DNA of 64,000 bases from assembly GCF_014650495.1 (NCBI RefSeq), contig NZ_BMVB01000022.1:51999-115998 (forward strand), given 5' to 3'. The notes beneath the pieces were generated by a model. That model saw nothing but the letters and a program-made list of their open reading frames with translations, had not been told where the DNA came from and did not search any database. The DNA is from Streptomyces cinnamoneus. GTDB taxonomy: Bacteria > Actinomycetota > Actinomycetes > Streptomycetales > Streptomycetaceae. Shown here one piece after another: positions 49,268 through 57,687 of this stretch. Numbering within the stretch: position 1 is the stretch's first letter; each line of letters begins with the position of its first letter. The position numbers and the translations under genes are program-made.

Positions 49268-50479
49268 TCAGGACATCACCGCGTAGCCCGCCGCGCGCAG
49301 CGCCGCCCCCACCGCCGCGCAGTGCTCGGGACCGGCCGTCTCCAGGTGCAGCTCGACCTCCGCCTCCGTCAGGCCGAGCCGCGGATCGGTGCGCACGTGG
49401 CCGATGTCGATGACGTTGGCGCCGGCCGAGGAGAGCACGTCGAGCAGCGCCGCCAGCGCACCCGGACGGTCCGTCAGCAGCAGCCGCAGCGACAGGTACC
49501 GGCCCGCCGCCGCCATGCCGTGCCGCAGCACGCGCTGCAGCAGCAGCGGATCGACGTTGCCGCCGGACAGCACGGCCACGACCGGACCCGTGAACGCCCC
49601 GGGCTCCGCCAGCAGCGCCGCCACCGGAGCCGCCCCGGCCGGCTCCACCACCAGCTTCGCCCGCTCCAGGCACAGCAGCAGCGCGGCGGCCAGCTCGTCC
49701 TCGGAGACGGTGCGGACGTCGTCGACGAGGTCCCGGATGATCCGGAACGGCACCGCCCCCGGCCGCCCCACCCTGATGCCGTCGGCCATGGTCACCGGCT
49801 GCGCGAGCGGGACCGGGTGCCCGGCGGCCAGCGACGGCGGGTACGCGGCCGCCCCGGCCGCCTGCACGCCCACGACGCGCACGTCGGGCCGCAGCGCCTT
49901 CACCGCCACCGCGATGCCGGCCAGCAGCCCGCCCCCGCCGAGCCCCGCCACGACGGTGGCCACCTCGGGGCACTGCTCCAGGATCTCCAGCCCCACCGTG
50001 CCCTGCCCGGCGACGACGTCCCGGTGGTCGAAGGGATGGACGAAGACGGCGCCGGTCTCGTGCGCGTACTCCTGCGCGCCGCGCACCGCCTCGTCCACGA
50101 CCTGCCCGTACGTGCGGACGTCGGCGCCGTAGCCGCGGGTGGCGGCCACCTTCGGCAGGGGCGCGTCCTGCGGCATGAACACCGTGGCCCGCACCCCGAG
50201 CAGCGCGGCCGCCAGGGCCACCCCCTGCGCGTGGTTGCCGGAGCTCGCCGCGACGACGCCCGCCGCCCGCTCGCGCTCCGAGAGGCCGGCGATCCGCACG
50301 TAGGCGCCGCGCAGCTTGAAGGATCCCGTCCGCTGGAGGTTCTCGCATTTGAGGCGGACCGGGGCACCGACCAGCGCGGAGAGACGACGGCTGCTCTCCA
50401 GCGCCGTCGTCAGGGTCACCCCGGCCAGTGTCCGCCGCGCGCGGCGCACATCGGCGAGGGAAACCGGACGTGCGGCCAT
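49268..50479 (-). CDS. Threonine ammonia-lyase with C-terminal ACT domain
   Basis: The protein has 403 residues from an ATG at 50479. PLP fold type II: the Schiff-base Lys is in QRTGSFKLRGA (Lys 55), the substrate loop is SSGNHAQGVA, and the phosphate loop is GLGGGGLLAG. The ACT domain at 325-403 (LRLLLTDRPGALAALLDVLSS) suggests allosteric control. The enzyme converts threonine to 2-oxobutyrate and ammonia. The single ACT domain and length fit the catabolic-type IlvA/TdcB-ACT enzyme common in actinomycetes. Divergent from the MarR gene. Confidence 0.92.
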   Translation of the reverse strand: MAARPVSLADVRRARRTLAGVTLTTALESSRRLSALVGAPVRLKCENLQRTGSFKLRGAYVRIAGLSERERAAGVVAASSGNHAQGVALAAALLGVRATVFMPQDAPLPKVAATRGYGADVRTYGQVVDEAVRGAQEYAHETGAVFVHPFDHRDVVAGQGTVGLEILEQCPEVATVVAGLGGGGLLAGIAVAVKALRPDVRVVGVQAAGAAAYPPSLAAGHPVPLAQPVTMADGIRVGRPGAVPFRIIRDLVDDVRTVSEDELAAALLLCLERAKLVVEPAGAAPVAALLAEPGAFTGPVVAVLSGGNVDPLLLQRVLRHGMAAAGRYLSLRLLLTDRPGALAALLDVLSSAGANVIDIGHVRTDPRLGLTEAEVELHLETAGPEHCAAVGAALRAAGYAVMS

Positions 50480-50610
50480 GGGGCCAGTATCCCGCGCAAC
50501 CCCGCTCACCTGCACGGATACGGCGTTCCGCTTACGCCCGATACATGCATACCGACCGGTTTGCGAAGCCCCGGCACGAGCGGGCGACGGGGCGCGTACT
50601 CTGTCCCCCA

Positions 50611-50644
50611 TTCTGAGCAGTTCCCAGCGTTCTGAGCAGTTCCC
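50611..50644. promoter_or_regulatory. Direct repeat before the MarR gene
   Basis: TTCTGAGCAGTTCCC occurs at 50611-50625 and again at 50630-50644 (19-bp period, nearly two helix turns). It lies 41 nt upstream of the MarR start, possibly a binding site for autoregulation. Confidence 0.45.
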
Positions 50645-50684
50645 CGTCCGTTCCCTGCCCGCCGTACGAAGTGAGCCCCAGGCC

Positions 50685-51188
50685 ATGCCCACCCCTCAGG
50701 ACATGACGACCGACCTCGCCCCCGGTGTCCTCGACGCCCTCCAGCACCAGGTGGCCGTCTTCGCCCGCCGCGCCGAGCAGACCCGGCTCGGCGGCGTCGG
50801 CCGGGTCCACAACTCCATGGACCGCGCCGCCTACCTGCTGCTCAACCGTCTCGACCAGGAAGGCCCGATGGGCGTCAAGGCGCTCGCCGCGGGCATGGGG
50901 ATCGACTCCTCGACCGTCACCCGCCAGGTGGCGCCGCTGGTCGACACCGGCCTGGTCAAGCGCACCTCGCACCCGGAGGACGGCCGCGCCGTCGTCCTGC
51001 AGCTCTCGCCGCGCGGCAAGGCCCGCCTGGAGGAGGTGCGCGCCTCCCGGCGCGAGCTGATGCAGCTGGTCACGGAGGGCTGGACGGAGGACGAGCGCAC
51101 GTCCTTCTGCACCCTGCTCACCCGCTTCAACGGCGCGCTGGCCGACATCCACTTCACGCAGCCGGCGCAGGTACCGCCGGCGTCCTGA
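50685..51188 (+). CDS. MarR family regulator
   Basis: The protein has 167 residues from an ATG at 50685 (ATG at 50703 is an alternative). Winged helix-turn-helix: MGVKALAAGMGIDSSTVTRQVAPLVDTGLVKRTSHPEDGRAVVLQLS shows helices and the wing with the Asp-Gly-Arg turn. Dimerisation helices flank it. It probably regulates itself through the direct repeats upstream and perhaps the divergent threonine ammonia-lyase gene. Ligand unknown. Confidence 0.9.
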   Translation: MPTPQDMTTDLAPGVLDALQHQVAVFARRAEQTRLGGVGRVHNSMDRAAYLLLNRLDQEGPMGVKALAAGMGIDSSTVTRQVAPLVDTGLVKRTSHPEDGRAVVLQLSPRGKARLEEVRASRRELMQLVTEGWTEDERTSFCTLLTRFNGALADIHFTQPAQVPPAS

Positions 51189-51512
51189 GCACGCGGGACG
51201 GCACCCGTGCCACCCCTCGACGCGCCGACGGGCCGGTGCGGGCCTCGTCGGCCCGCCCGGCCCGTCCGGGTCTGTGGTGTGCCGGGGCGGCTGCCCCGGA
51301 GCGTGGCTCAGCAGCCGGCCCGGCGCCCGTTCGCGCGCGCATCCGGCCCCATGCCCGGCCGGGCCCCGGCCGAACGAACGGCCGGGCCGGGCGTCCGGGC
51401 GAGCGCGCGGCGGCCGAACTCCTCGGCACGGCCCGCCGAACGGCTGGCCCAGCGCCTGGGCTCGGGCGAGCGCGCGGCGGCCGAGCTCCTCGGCCGACGG
51501 CCGGGCGAGCGG
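51189..51512 (-). repeat. Region downstream of metB with tandem copies of its 3' end
   Basis: No credible gene in 324 nt. CGGGCGAGCGCGCGGCGGCC begins at 51396 and again at 51463 (67-bp period). Each unit ends in the sequence that closes metB: GGCTGGCCCAGCGCCTGGG at 51442 and GGCTAGCCCAGCGCCTGGG at 51511, so the second unit runs into the true stop region (TAG at 51513-51515). In the outer copy the stop triplet has changed to CAG. The outermost part has only GC-rich inverted repeats such as CCGGGCCGG. Confidence 0.75.
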
Positions 51513-52658
51513 CTAGCCCAGCGCCTGGGCGAGGTCGGCGACCAGGTCGTCCGCCGACTCGATGCCCACCGACGCGCGCACCAGGTCCGCCGGGACCTCC
51601 AGCGCGGAACCCGCCACCGAGGCGTGCGTCATGCGGCCCGGGTGCTCGATCAGCGACTCCACGCCGCCCAGCGACTCACCGAGGGTGAACAGCTTCGCGC
51701 GGTTGCAGACCTCGACCGCCGCCTCCTCGCCGCCCGCGACGCGGAAGGACACCATGCCGCCGAAGGCGCGCATCTGCTTGGCCGCGACCTCGTGCAGCGG
51801 GTGCTCGGGCAGACCCGGGTAGTAGATCTGCGTGACCTTCGGGTGCGCCTGCAGCATCTCCACCACGCGCTCGGCGTTCGCGGTGTGGCGGTCCATGCGC
51901 ACCGCGAGGGTCTTGATGCCCCGCAGCGTCAGCCAGGAGTCGAAGGGGCCGGCGACGGCGCCCATGGCGTTCTGGTGGAAGGCCAGTTCCTCGCCCAGGC
52001 CGGCGTCGGAGGTGATCAGGGCGCCGCCGACGACGTCGGAGTGGCCGCCCATGTACTTGGTGGTGGAGTGGACGACCACGTCGGCCCCCAGGGCCAGCGG
52101 CTGCTGGAGGTAGGGGCTGGCGAAGGTGTTGTCCACGACGAGCTTGGCGCCGGCCTCGTGCGCGACGGCCGCGACCGCCGCGATGTCGGTGATGCCGAGC
52201 AGCGGGTTGGAGGGCGTCTCGACCCAGACGGCCTTGGTCTGCGGCCGGATGGCGGCACGGACCGCGTCGACGTCGGAGGTGTCGGCGACCGACCACTCCA
52301 CGCCCCAGCGGCCGACGACCTTGGCGAACAGGCGGAACGTGCCGCCGTAGGCGTCGTTCGGGATCACCACGTGGTCGCCGGGCGCCAGCAGCGTGCGCAG
52401 CAGGCAGTCCTCGGCCGCCAGGCCGGAGGCGAAGGCCAGACCGCGGACGCCGCCCTCAAGGGCCGCCAGGTTCTCTTCCAGGGCGGTACGGGTGGGATTG
52501 GCGCTGCGGCTGTACTCGTAGCCGCCGCGCAGGCCGCCGACGCCGTCCTGCTTGTAGGTGGAGACTTGGTAGATGGGCGGCACGACGGCCCCGGTCAGCG
52601 GGTCCGCCTCCTGCCCGGCATGGATCGCGAGGGTCTCGAAGCTGTGCTGGTCGCTCAT
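51513..52658 (-). CDS. metB: Cystathionine gamma-synthase
   Basis: The protein has 381 residues from an ATG at 52658. It is a Cys/Met metabolism PLP enzyme: YEYSRSANPTRTALEENLAALEGG, phosphate-binding FASGLAAEDCLL, Asp in KLVVDNTFASPYLQQPL, and PLP Lys in VVHSTTKYMGGHSDV (Lys 201). It joins cysteine with an activated homoserine to make cystathionine for methionine synthesis, although cystathionine gamma-lyases are similar. The downstream 3' end is tandemly duplicated. Divergent from a 363-residue gene of unknown function. Confidence 0.93.
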   Translation of the reverse strand: MSDQHSFETLAIHAGQEADPLTGAVVPPIYQVSTYKQDGVGGLRGGYEYSRSANPTRTALEENLAALEGGVRGLAFASGLAAEDCLLRTLLAPGDHVVIPNDAYGGTFRLFAKVVGRWGVEWSVADTSDVDAVRAAIRPQTKAVWVETPSNPLLGITDIAAVAAVAHEAGAKLVVDNTFASPYLQQPLALGADVVVHSTTKYMGGHSDVVGGALITSDAGLGEELAFHQNAMGAVAGPFDSWLTLRGIKTLAVRMDRHTANAERVVEMLQAHPKVTQIYYPGLPEHPLHEVAAKQMRAFGGMVSFRVAGGEEAAVEVCNRAKLFTLGESLGGVESLIEHPGRMTHASVAGSALEVPADLVRASVGIESADDLVADLAQALG

Positions 52659-52785
52659 TCATCCGAGAGTAGTGCCCGTTCGCCCGAACACTCCTGTTCA
52701 CTTGTAACCGGCGGATGAACGATCCGCAGGTTTGCCGCGTTGTACCGTCGTCCACCTTCGTTTCTCTCGCTTTCCGGGACGCCTC

Positions 52786-53877
52786 ATGGAGTTTCTGTTC
52801 ATCCTGCTCGCCCTCGTCGTGATCTGCGGCGTCGTGGCGGTGCCCGCGCTGCGCCGGCGCCGCGCCGAGCAGGACGCCGTGCGCGGGGCCGGGGCGGCCG
52901 TCGATCCGGTGGGCGCCTTCGGTTTCGTCCCGCCCGGACAGTTGGACGTACGGCTCCCCGGCCCGGACCCGGAGCTGCTGGCGGCCGTCGAGGAGGCGCG
53001 CCGCACCCAGGACTGGAAGCCGGCCTCCGAGCTGCTGGCCCGGACGTCGGCCACCGAGGCGGCGGAGCTGCGCTGGCAGCGCGTGCAGACGCTGGCCGGG
53101 GCGGCCGCCCAGGAGCTGGCGGAGGCGCCGGGCACGGGCGGGATGTGGCTGCGGCACTGGCGCGTGGTCGCGCCCAAGGACGCGGGCGGCGCGGCGGTGC
53201 AGGCCGAGTTCCTGGTCCAGCAGGCGCTGCGCGACCCGTCGTCGCAGGACTTCCGGATGATCCTGGAGGAGGCCCGCACGGTCTGCGCCGAGGCGGCCCT
53301 GCTGGCGCCGGGCGACCCGGTGCCGTACATCGTCGAGCTGGGCGTGGCCCGGGGCCTGGGTGCGAGCGAGGCGGAGTTCCAGTCGGTCTGGGAGACGGTG
53401 GTCTCCCGGGCGCCGCAGCACATGGGCGCGCACCTGGCGGCGCTGCGGTACTGGAGCGCGAAGTGGCACGGCTCGCGGGAGCAGGCGGACGCCTTCGCGC
53501 AGCGCGCGGCGGCTTCGGCCGCGCAGGGCAGCCTGCTGCCCGCGCTGCCGCTGTTCGCGGTCCACGACCACCTGCCGGACGTGCAGCTGGTGCGCAGCCT
53601 GTTCCAGAGCGCGGTGATCCGCCAGGCGATCGAGGGCGCACAGTTCGCGGTGGCGAACGCGCCGGAGGACCACCCCGTGCTGCCGCACGTGCGGCATCTG
53701 CTGGTCTGGTTCCTGGTGCGCGCCGACCGCCACGGCGAGGCCCTGGAGCAGCTGCGCAAGGTGGACGGTCACATCGGCGCGGTGCCGTGGACGTACGAGG
53801 CCGACCCGGTGGCGGCGTACACGGCGTACCGCGCGATGGCGGTCGCGGGCTGGGAGTCGGGCCGGAATTCCGCGTAG
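52786..53877 (+). CDS. Membrane-anchored helical-repeat protein of unknown function
   Basis: The protein has 363 residues from an ATG at 52786. One N-terminal membrane helix (EFLFILLALVVICGVVAVP) is followed by an Arg-rich stop-transfer stretch (RRRRAEQD) and about 300 residues of Ala-rich helices resembling TPR-like repeats (WQRVQTLAGAAAQELAEAPG, AEFLVQQALRDPSSQDFRMIL, TYEADPVAAYTAYRAMAVAGW). I recall similar conserved Streptomyces proteins upstream of msrA. It is separated from msrA by only 24 nt, so it is likely cotranscribed. Confidence 0.8.
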   Translation: MEFLFILLALVVICGVVAVPALRRRRAEQDAVRGAGAAVDPVGAFGFVPPGQLDVRLPGPDPELLAAVEEARRTQDWKPASELLARTSATEAAELRWQRVQTLAGAAAQELAEAPGTGGMWLRHWRVVAPKDAGGAAVQAEFLVQQALRDPSSQDFRMILEEARTVCAEAALLAPGDPVPYIVELGVARGLGASEAEFQSVWETVVSRAPQHMGAHLAALRYWSAKWHGSREQADAFAQRAAASAAQGSLLPALPLFAVHDHLPDVQLVRSLFQSAVIRQAIEGAQFAVANAPEDHPVLPHVRHLLVWFLVRADRHGEALEQLRKVDGHIGAVPWTYEADPVAAYTAYRAMAVAGWESGRNSA

Positions 53878-53901
53878 GGGATGACCGTTGGAGGGAGCAT
53901 G

Positions 53902-54603
53902 ATGCTGTTCGGACGACGCGAAACCGGCCTGCCCACCGCCGAGGAGGCCCTCAGGGGCCGCCCGGAGCCGGAGTTCCCCCTCCAGGAACGCCACACGGTC
54001 CTGGGCACCCCCCTGGCCGCCCCCTACCCGCAGGGCCTGGCGGTCGCCGACTTCGGCCTGGGCTGTTTCTGGGGCGCGGAGCGCATCTTCTGGCAGGCGG
54101 AGGGCGTGTGGACGACGCTGGTCGGCTACCAGGGCGGCCACACCCCGAACCCGACGTACGACGAGGTCTGCAGCGGCCTGACGGGCCACACGGAAGCGGT
54201 CCGGGTGGTCTACGACCCGGCCCGGATCCCGTACGCGTCCCTGCTGAAGCTCTTCTGGGAGTCCCACGACCCCACCCAGGGCTTCCGCCAGGGCAACGAC
54301 CGCGGCACCCAGTACCGCTCGGCGGTCTACACCCACTCCCCCGAGGACCAGTCCGCGGCCGAGTCCTCCCGCGACCGCTACCAGCCGGTCCTCACCACGG
54401 CGGGCCACGCCCCCATCACCACGGAGATCCTCCCGGCGGGGCCGTTCTATTACGCGGAGCCGCATCACCAGCAGTACTTGGCGAAGAACCCGGCTGGGTA
54501 CTGCGGGATCGGGGGGACGGGGGTCAAGCTGGGTGACCCGTCGGAGGAGGGCTGGGGCGGGGCGTGCCCTACGGGGATCGCGCCTGCGCCGGACGGCGGC
54601 TAA
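53902..54603 (+). CDS. msrA: Peptide methionine sulfoxide reductase A
   Basis: The protein has 233 residues. Tandem ATGs stand at 53899 and 53902 behind GGAGGG; the second is chosen for spacing. The catalytic Cys is in FGLGCFWGAERIFW (Cys 55), with VGYQGGHTPNPTYDEVCSG, GHTEAVRVVYDP and the C-terminal PAGYCGIGGTG with a resolving Cys. The enzyme reduces methionine-S-sulfoxide in proteins and free amino acid. An IS5-family element sits exactly at its TAA stop codon; the duplicated target TAA means the reading frame still ends correctly. Confidence 0.96.
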   Translation: MLFGRRETGLPTAEEALRGRPEPEFPLQERHTVLGTPLAAPYPQGLAVADFGLGCFWGAERIFWQAEGVWTTLVGYQGGHTPNPTYDEVCSGLTGHTEAVRVVYDPARIPYASLLKLFWESHDPTQGFRQGNDRGTQYRSAVYTHSPEDQSAAESSRDRYQPVLTTAGHAPITTEILPAGPFYYAEPHHQQYLAKNPAGYCGIGGTGVKLGDPSEEGWGGACPTGIAPAPDGG

Positions 54604-55502
54604 GAGCTCATAACAGGATCTTGGTGAGCGTTGCTGGTCTGGCGTGACTCGTACGACGATTCAGCCGTTCGTGAGAGTGTGAGTATCAGGCCGTGGATCG
54701 TGGACGATGACTTGTGGGCGATGGTCGAGCCGGTTCTGCCTCCGTGGCCGGAGCGTTCGCCGGGCCCTCGTCCGGTGGATGACCGGCGGTGTCTGCAGGG
54801 CATCCTCTACGTGCTGCACTGCAACATCACCTGGCAGCAGCTCCCACTGGGGCTGGGCTTCGGCTCCGGCCAGGCCTGCTGGCGCCGCCTCGGCCGCTGG
54901 CACGAGGCCGGCGTCTTCGACACACTGCACCGCCTGCTGCTGGCCGAGTTGAACGCGGCCGGAGAACTGGACTGGTCGCGCGTCTGCGTGGACGCCTCCC
55001 ACGTGCGGGCGAAAAAGGGGGCGAGGCGACGGGCCCCTCGCCGGTCGACCGCCGCAAGACCGGCAGCAAACATCACCTGATCTGTGACGGCAACGGCACC
55101 CCGTTCAGGGTGATCACCACCGCAGCCAACGTCAACGACGTCACCCGGACCCTCGCACTCGTCGACGGCATACCGCCGGTCGCCGGCCGTCCCGGCCGTC
55201 CCCGCAAGCGCCCCGAATCGCTACTCGGAGACAAGGGCTACGACAGCAATCCGAACCGTCGTGAACTGCGGAAACGCGGCATCCTGCCGGTCATCTCCCG
55301 CAAAGGCTCACCCGACATCCACGGCCTGGGCAAGCTCCGCTACGTCGTCGAGCAGACCTTCGCCCTCCTCCACCAGTTCAAGCGTCTCAGCATCCGATGG
55401 GAACGACGCCTCGACTTGCACGACGCCCTTGCCTCACTCGCGTGCGGACTCATCTGCTGGCGACGCCTGAAGAACCGCAGACCATGATCCTGTTACGAGC
55501 TC
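54604..55502 (+). mobile_element. Complete IS5-family (IS427-like) insertion sequence, 899 bp
   Basis: Terminal inverted repeats: GAGCTCATAACAGGATCTTGG at the left end (54604-54624) against the reverse complement of the right end, GAGCTCGTAACAGGATCATGG (to 55502), two mismatches in 21. Both ends are flanked by TAA (54601-54603 and 55503-55505), a 3-bp TNA-type target duplication. The left TAA is the msrA stop codon. The transposase occupies almost the whole element in two overlapping frames. Structure and target fit the IS427 group of IS5. Confidence 0.9.
54679..55487 (+). CDS. IS5-family transposase, two frames joined by a -1 shift
   Basis: The first frame starts at a GTG (54679, VSIRPWIVDDDLWAMVEPVL) and carries the IS5-type N-terminal domain and the first catalytic Asp in RVCVDASHVRAKKG, ending at 55080. 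The second frame carries KTGSKHHLICDGNGTPFRV, the second Asp region LLGDKGYDSNPNR and the terminal YVVEQTFALLHQFKRL with the catalytic Glu, ending at 55487. The frames overlap at CGAAAAAGGGGGC (about 55011-55023). This group commonly uses -1 ribosomal frameshifting at A- or G-runs, so the element may be active; a simple inactivating indel cannot be excluded. Confidence 0.85.
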
Positions 55503-55623
55503 TAAGCACTTTGTTGACCTGACCATTGAGTCACTCGACGCTGGGAAGGCTAGCCATCCGGCGGGCCGTTGAGGATCTATGCCATGAGCGCTATCCAGGT
55601 GCCACTGAGCCTAGGGAGTATGC

Positions 55624-56493
55624 ATGCGGTGGAACAACATGATCTACTTCTCCCGGCGTAGACTGGATGCCTTCTTTCCGGCACGCCCCCCACGCCGCAT
55701 GCCAGCGGTAAGCGCAGAAGTGGACTTACAGGTCGCATCGGTGGCATTATCCCCCGCTCCGCCACGGAATCCGACCGAATCCGAACTCCATAGGCTCCGG
55801 AAAGTACGACGGCAGCTTGAGCGTGAAGCAGCACATTTCTACGCTCCCGAGCTAGCGACTGGCGAATGGATCTTCTTCGACATAGAGATGGGCTGGAGCA
55901 CATCCCACGAGGACAGCGCCCTCCCCGACCTCGACGATGTGGTGCTCTTCTTCGGCTCTTTGCGGAGAGAGCGAAGTCCGGATGGAATACCTGTCGATCT
56001 GATGTTGTGCGGTTCTACGGAACATCTACTCAAGAAGACTGCGACGGCAGGCAGGATGGGGTCAGGCACCGAATGGCTACATGACCTGATCCTTAAGATC
56101 AATAATGCCGATGCACACGGACACACAGACATCCCCGAAGCACTGACCGCGGAAGCCTTGGCAGCGCCACGGATCAACCGCCCTGATCAAGTAGCCCGAT
56201 GGGTTTTTAACGTTATTGAAGGCCACCACGCACCAAAGCATCGGGCACGGGCACAGGGGCTAGCTCGGGTAGATCTCCACATTCCCGAGTCGCGAATCCT
56301 CCCACGGCTCATCGTGGCAACCCCCTTGTACGTCCAGGACACCTCGCAGATTCGGTGGCTCACACGCCTGCGACTTCACCATGACCTGCACCGCCGCCAT
56401 CGCCGGTCCATCTGGCAGTGGCAGCCTGATCAACCACCACGCGACCGCGGCAGGTACTACTACCCACCCGAGCGCACTCAAGCCTCAGAGTGA
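55624..56493 (+). CDS. Unknown protein resembling the SAVMC3_10250/DUF7019 family
   Basis: The protein has 289 residues from an ATG at 55624 with GGGAG upstream. The N-terminus has MIYFSRRRLDAFFP, then a helix (LHRLRKVRRQLEREAAHFY). A central domain follows with TGEWIFFDIEMGWSTSHEDS and the core VDLMLCGSTEHLLKK, which resembles my recollection of the SAVMC3_10250 family (uncharacterised, Streptomyces). The C-terminal 60 residues are basic and His/Arg-rich. The gene uses more A/T-ending codons than the chromosomal genes and lies 120 nt from the IS end, so it was probably acquired horizontally. Confidence 0.7.
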   Translation: MRWNNMIYFSRRRLDAFFPARPPRRMPAVSAEVDLQVASVALSPAPPRNPTESELHRLRKVRRQLEREAAHFYAPELATGEWIFFDIEMGWSTSHEDSALPDLDDVVLFFGSLRRERSPDGIPVDLMLCGSTEHLLKKTATAGRMGSGTEWLHDLILKINNADAHGHTDIPEALTAEALAAPRINRPDQVARWVFNVIEGHHAPKHRARAQGLARVDLHIPESRILPRLIVATPLYVQDTSQIRWLTRLRLHHDLHRRHRRSIWQWQPDQPPRDRGRYYYPPERTQASE

Positions 56494-56786
56494 CGTTCCC
56501 GCTCGGGCCGAATCTCAACGGGGCAGGTAGCAGCACTAGCTTGGCTAGGGTGGGGCCAAGATCATCGAGGGGATCACGCCGACCCGAACGCAACTAAGCA
56601 CAACACCCTGGAAGCTGGCCCCGCGAAACACTCGCCAAGCCTCCAGCCGTTGCGGCTATGACCCAGTCCGCCCGCGGCGGCTCCAGATGCGAACGAAGCC
56701 TGACAGTAGGAGAATTGAAAAAGGCCACGTGTGCGTCGGCCATAAAACATATTCGCTAACTATAAATGCACGGGAGGTGTGATTCA

Positions 56787-57209
56787 ATGAGCAGCTTCGG
56801 CGATCGACTTACAACTCTCGCCTATCAGGCCGACATCAAGGTAGCCGAGGTCGACCCCGCACACGCCGAGGTTAACTTCACCTTTTCCGGCAACGAAAAA
56901 GAAACACATCAGAGAGTCTGGATTACCCCATTCAATGAAGGTCAATACTGGGAGTTTTCATGCCTGGCCGCCATAAAAGAAAATGACCCTGGGGATTTTC
57001 CTAAAGCCTTGCTAGTCTACGCGCTCCGCGAGAACGCCAGAAAGCCTCTCGGGTTCTGGTGCATCAAGAAGTTTTCGAACGGAAACAACGTTCTGGACTA
57101 CATGCAGAACATGAGGAGTGCACTACTAACTCCTGACGCATTTCGAGATACATGCAGGACCGTCGCTCGCGAGGTGGACAAATTCGAGAGAGAATACATG
57201 TACACCTAG
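56787..57209 (+). CDS. Small AT-rich gene, possible YbjN/secretion-chaperone-like fold
   Basis: The protein has 140 residues from an ATG at 56787 behind GGGAGGTG. The pattern of strands and helices (VAEVDPAHAEVNFTFSGNE, RVWITPFNEGQYWEFSCLAA, then LLVYALRENARKPLGFWCIK and two closing helices) recalls YbjN/type III chaperone-like proteins; this is a weak structural guess. Codon usage is clearly AT-richer than in the surrounding chromosome (several AAA, ATA and GAA codons). The 293 nt upstream hold no gene. The stop lies 6 nt from the convergent NUDIX gene. Confidence 0.7.
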   Translation: MSSFGDRLTTLAYQADIKVAEVDPAHAEVNFTFSGNEKETHQRVWITPFNEGQYWEFSCLAAIKENDPGDFPKALLVYALRENARKPLGFWCIKKFSNGNNVLDYMQNMRSALLTPDAFRDTCRTVAREVDKFEREYMYT

Positions 57210-57214
57210 AGGTC

Positions 57215-57682
57215 TCATCCCAGGTAGGGGTGTTCCCGGCGCTCCAGGAAGTGCCGGATCCTGAGTTCCTGGGTGTGGTGCATCGGGAGCTCGGTGATCT
57301 CGTCGGGATGGATGAATCGCAGCTCCGTGGATTCGTCGGAGATCGCAAGCTCCCCGCCCGTCACGTGTGCGGTGAAGCAGACGTTGAACTGTCGCCGTAC
57401 CTCCCCGTCCGAGTAGGCGATCACGTGGCGCGGGTCGGTGCAGGTGCCGACCAGTCCCGTGATCTCGACGTCCAGGCCGGTCTCCTCCTTGACCTCGCGC
57501 ACGGCCGTGCCGGGGAGGGAATCGGTCATCTCCATGCCACCGCCGGGCAGGGCCCAGAGATCGTTGTCGCGCCGCCGCTGCAGCAGGATGCGGCCTTGTT
57601 CGTCGGTCACGACAGCGGACGCGGCGACGACCATGCTGTTGGGCTCGGGGGCTTCCGGGTCGTCGTAGTACTCGGTGCGGGA
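57215..57682 (-). CDS. NUDIX hydrolase
   Basis: The protein has 155 residues from a GTG at 57682 with GGAGGAGTG upstream. The Nudix box reads GGGMEMTDSLPGTAVREVKEETGLDVEI (GX5EX7REUXEEXGU pattern, shown as its core elements). Preceding strands AASAVVTDEQGRILLQRRRDN fit the fold. It should hydrolyse a nucleoside diphosphate derivative; the substrate is unknown. It starts 5 nt from the end of the DUF5919 regulator gene, a pairing I have often seen in Streptomyces. A shrunken relic of the same pair lies at 62618-62750. Confidence 0.92.
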   Translation of the reverse strand, partial: SRTEYYDDPEAPEPNSMVVAASAVVTDEQGRILLQRRRDNDLWALPGGGMEMTDSLPGTAVREVKEETGLDVEITGLVGTCTDPRHVIAYSDGEVRRQFNVCFTAHVTGGELAISDESTELRFIHPDEITELPMHHTQELRIRHFLERREHPYLG

Positions 57683-57687
57683 CACGA

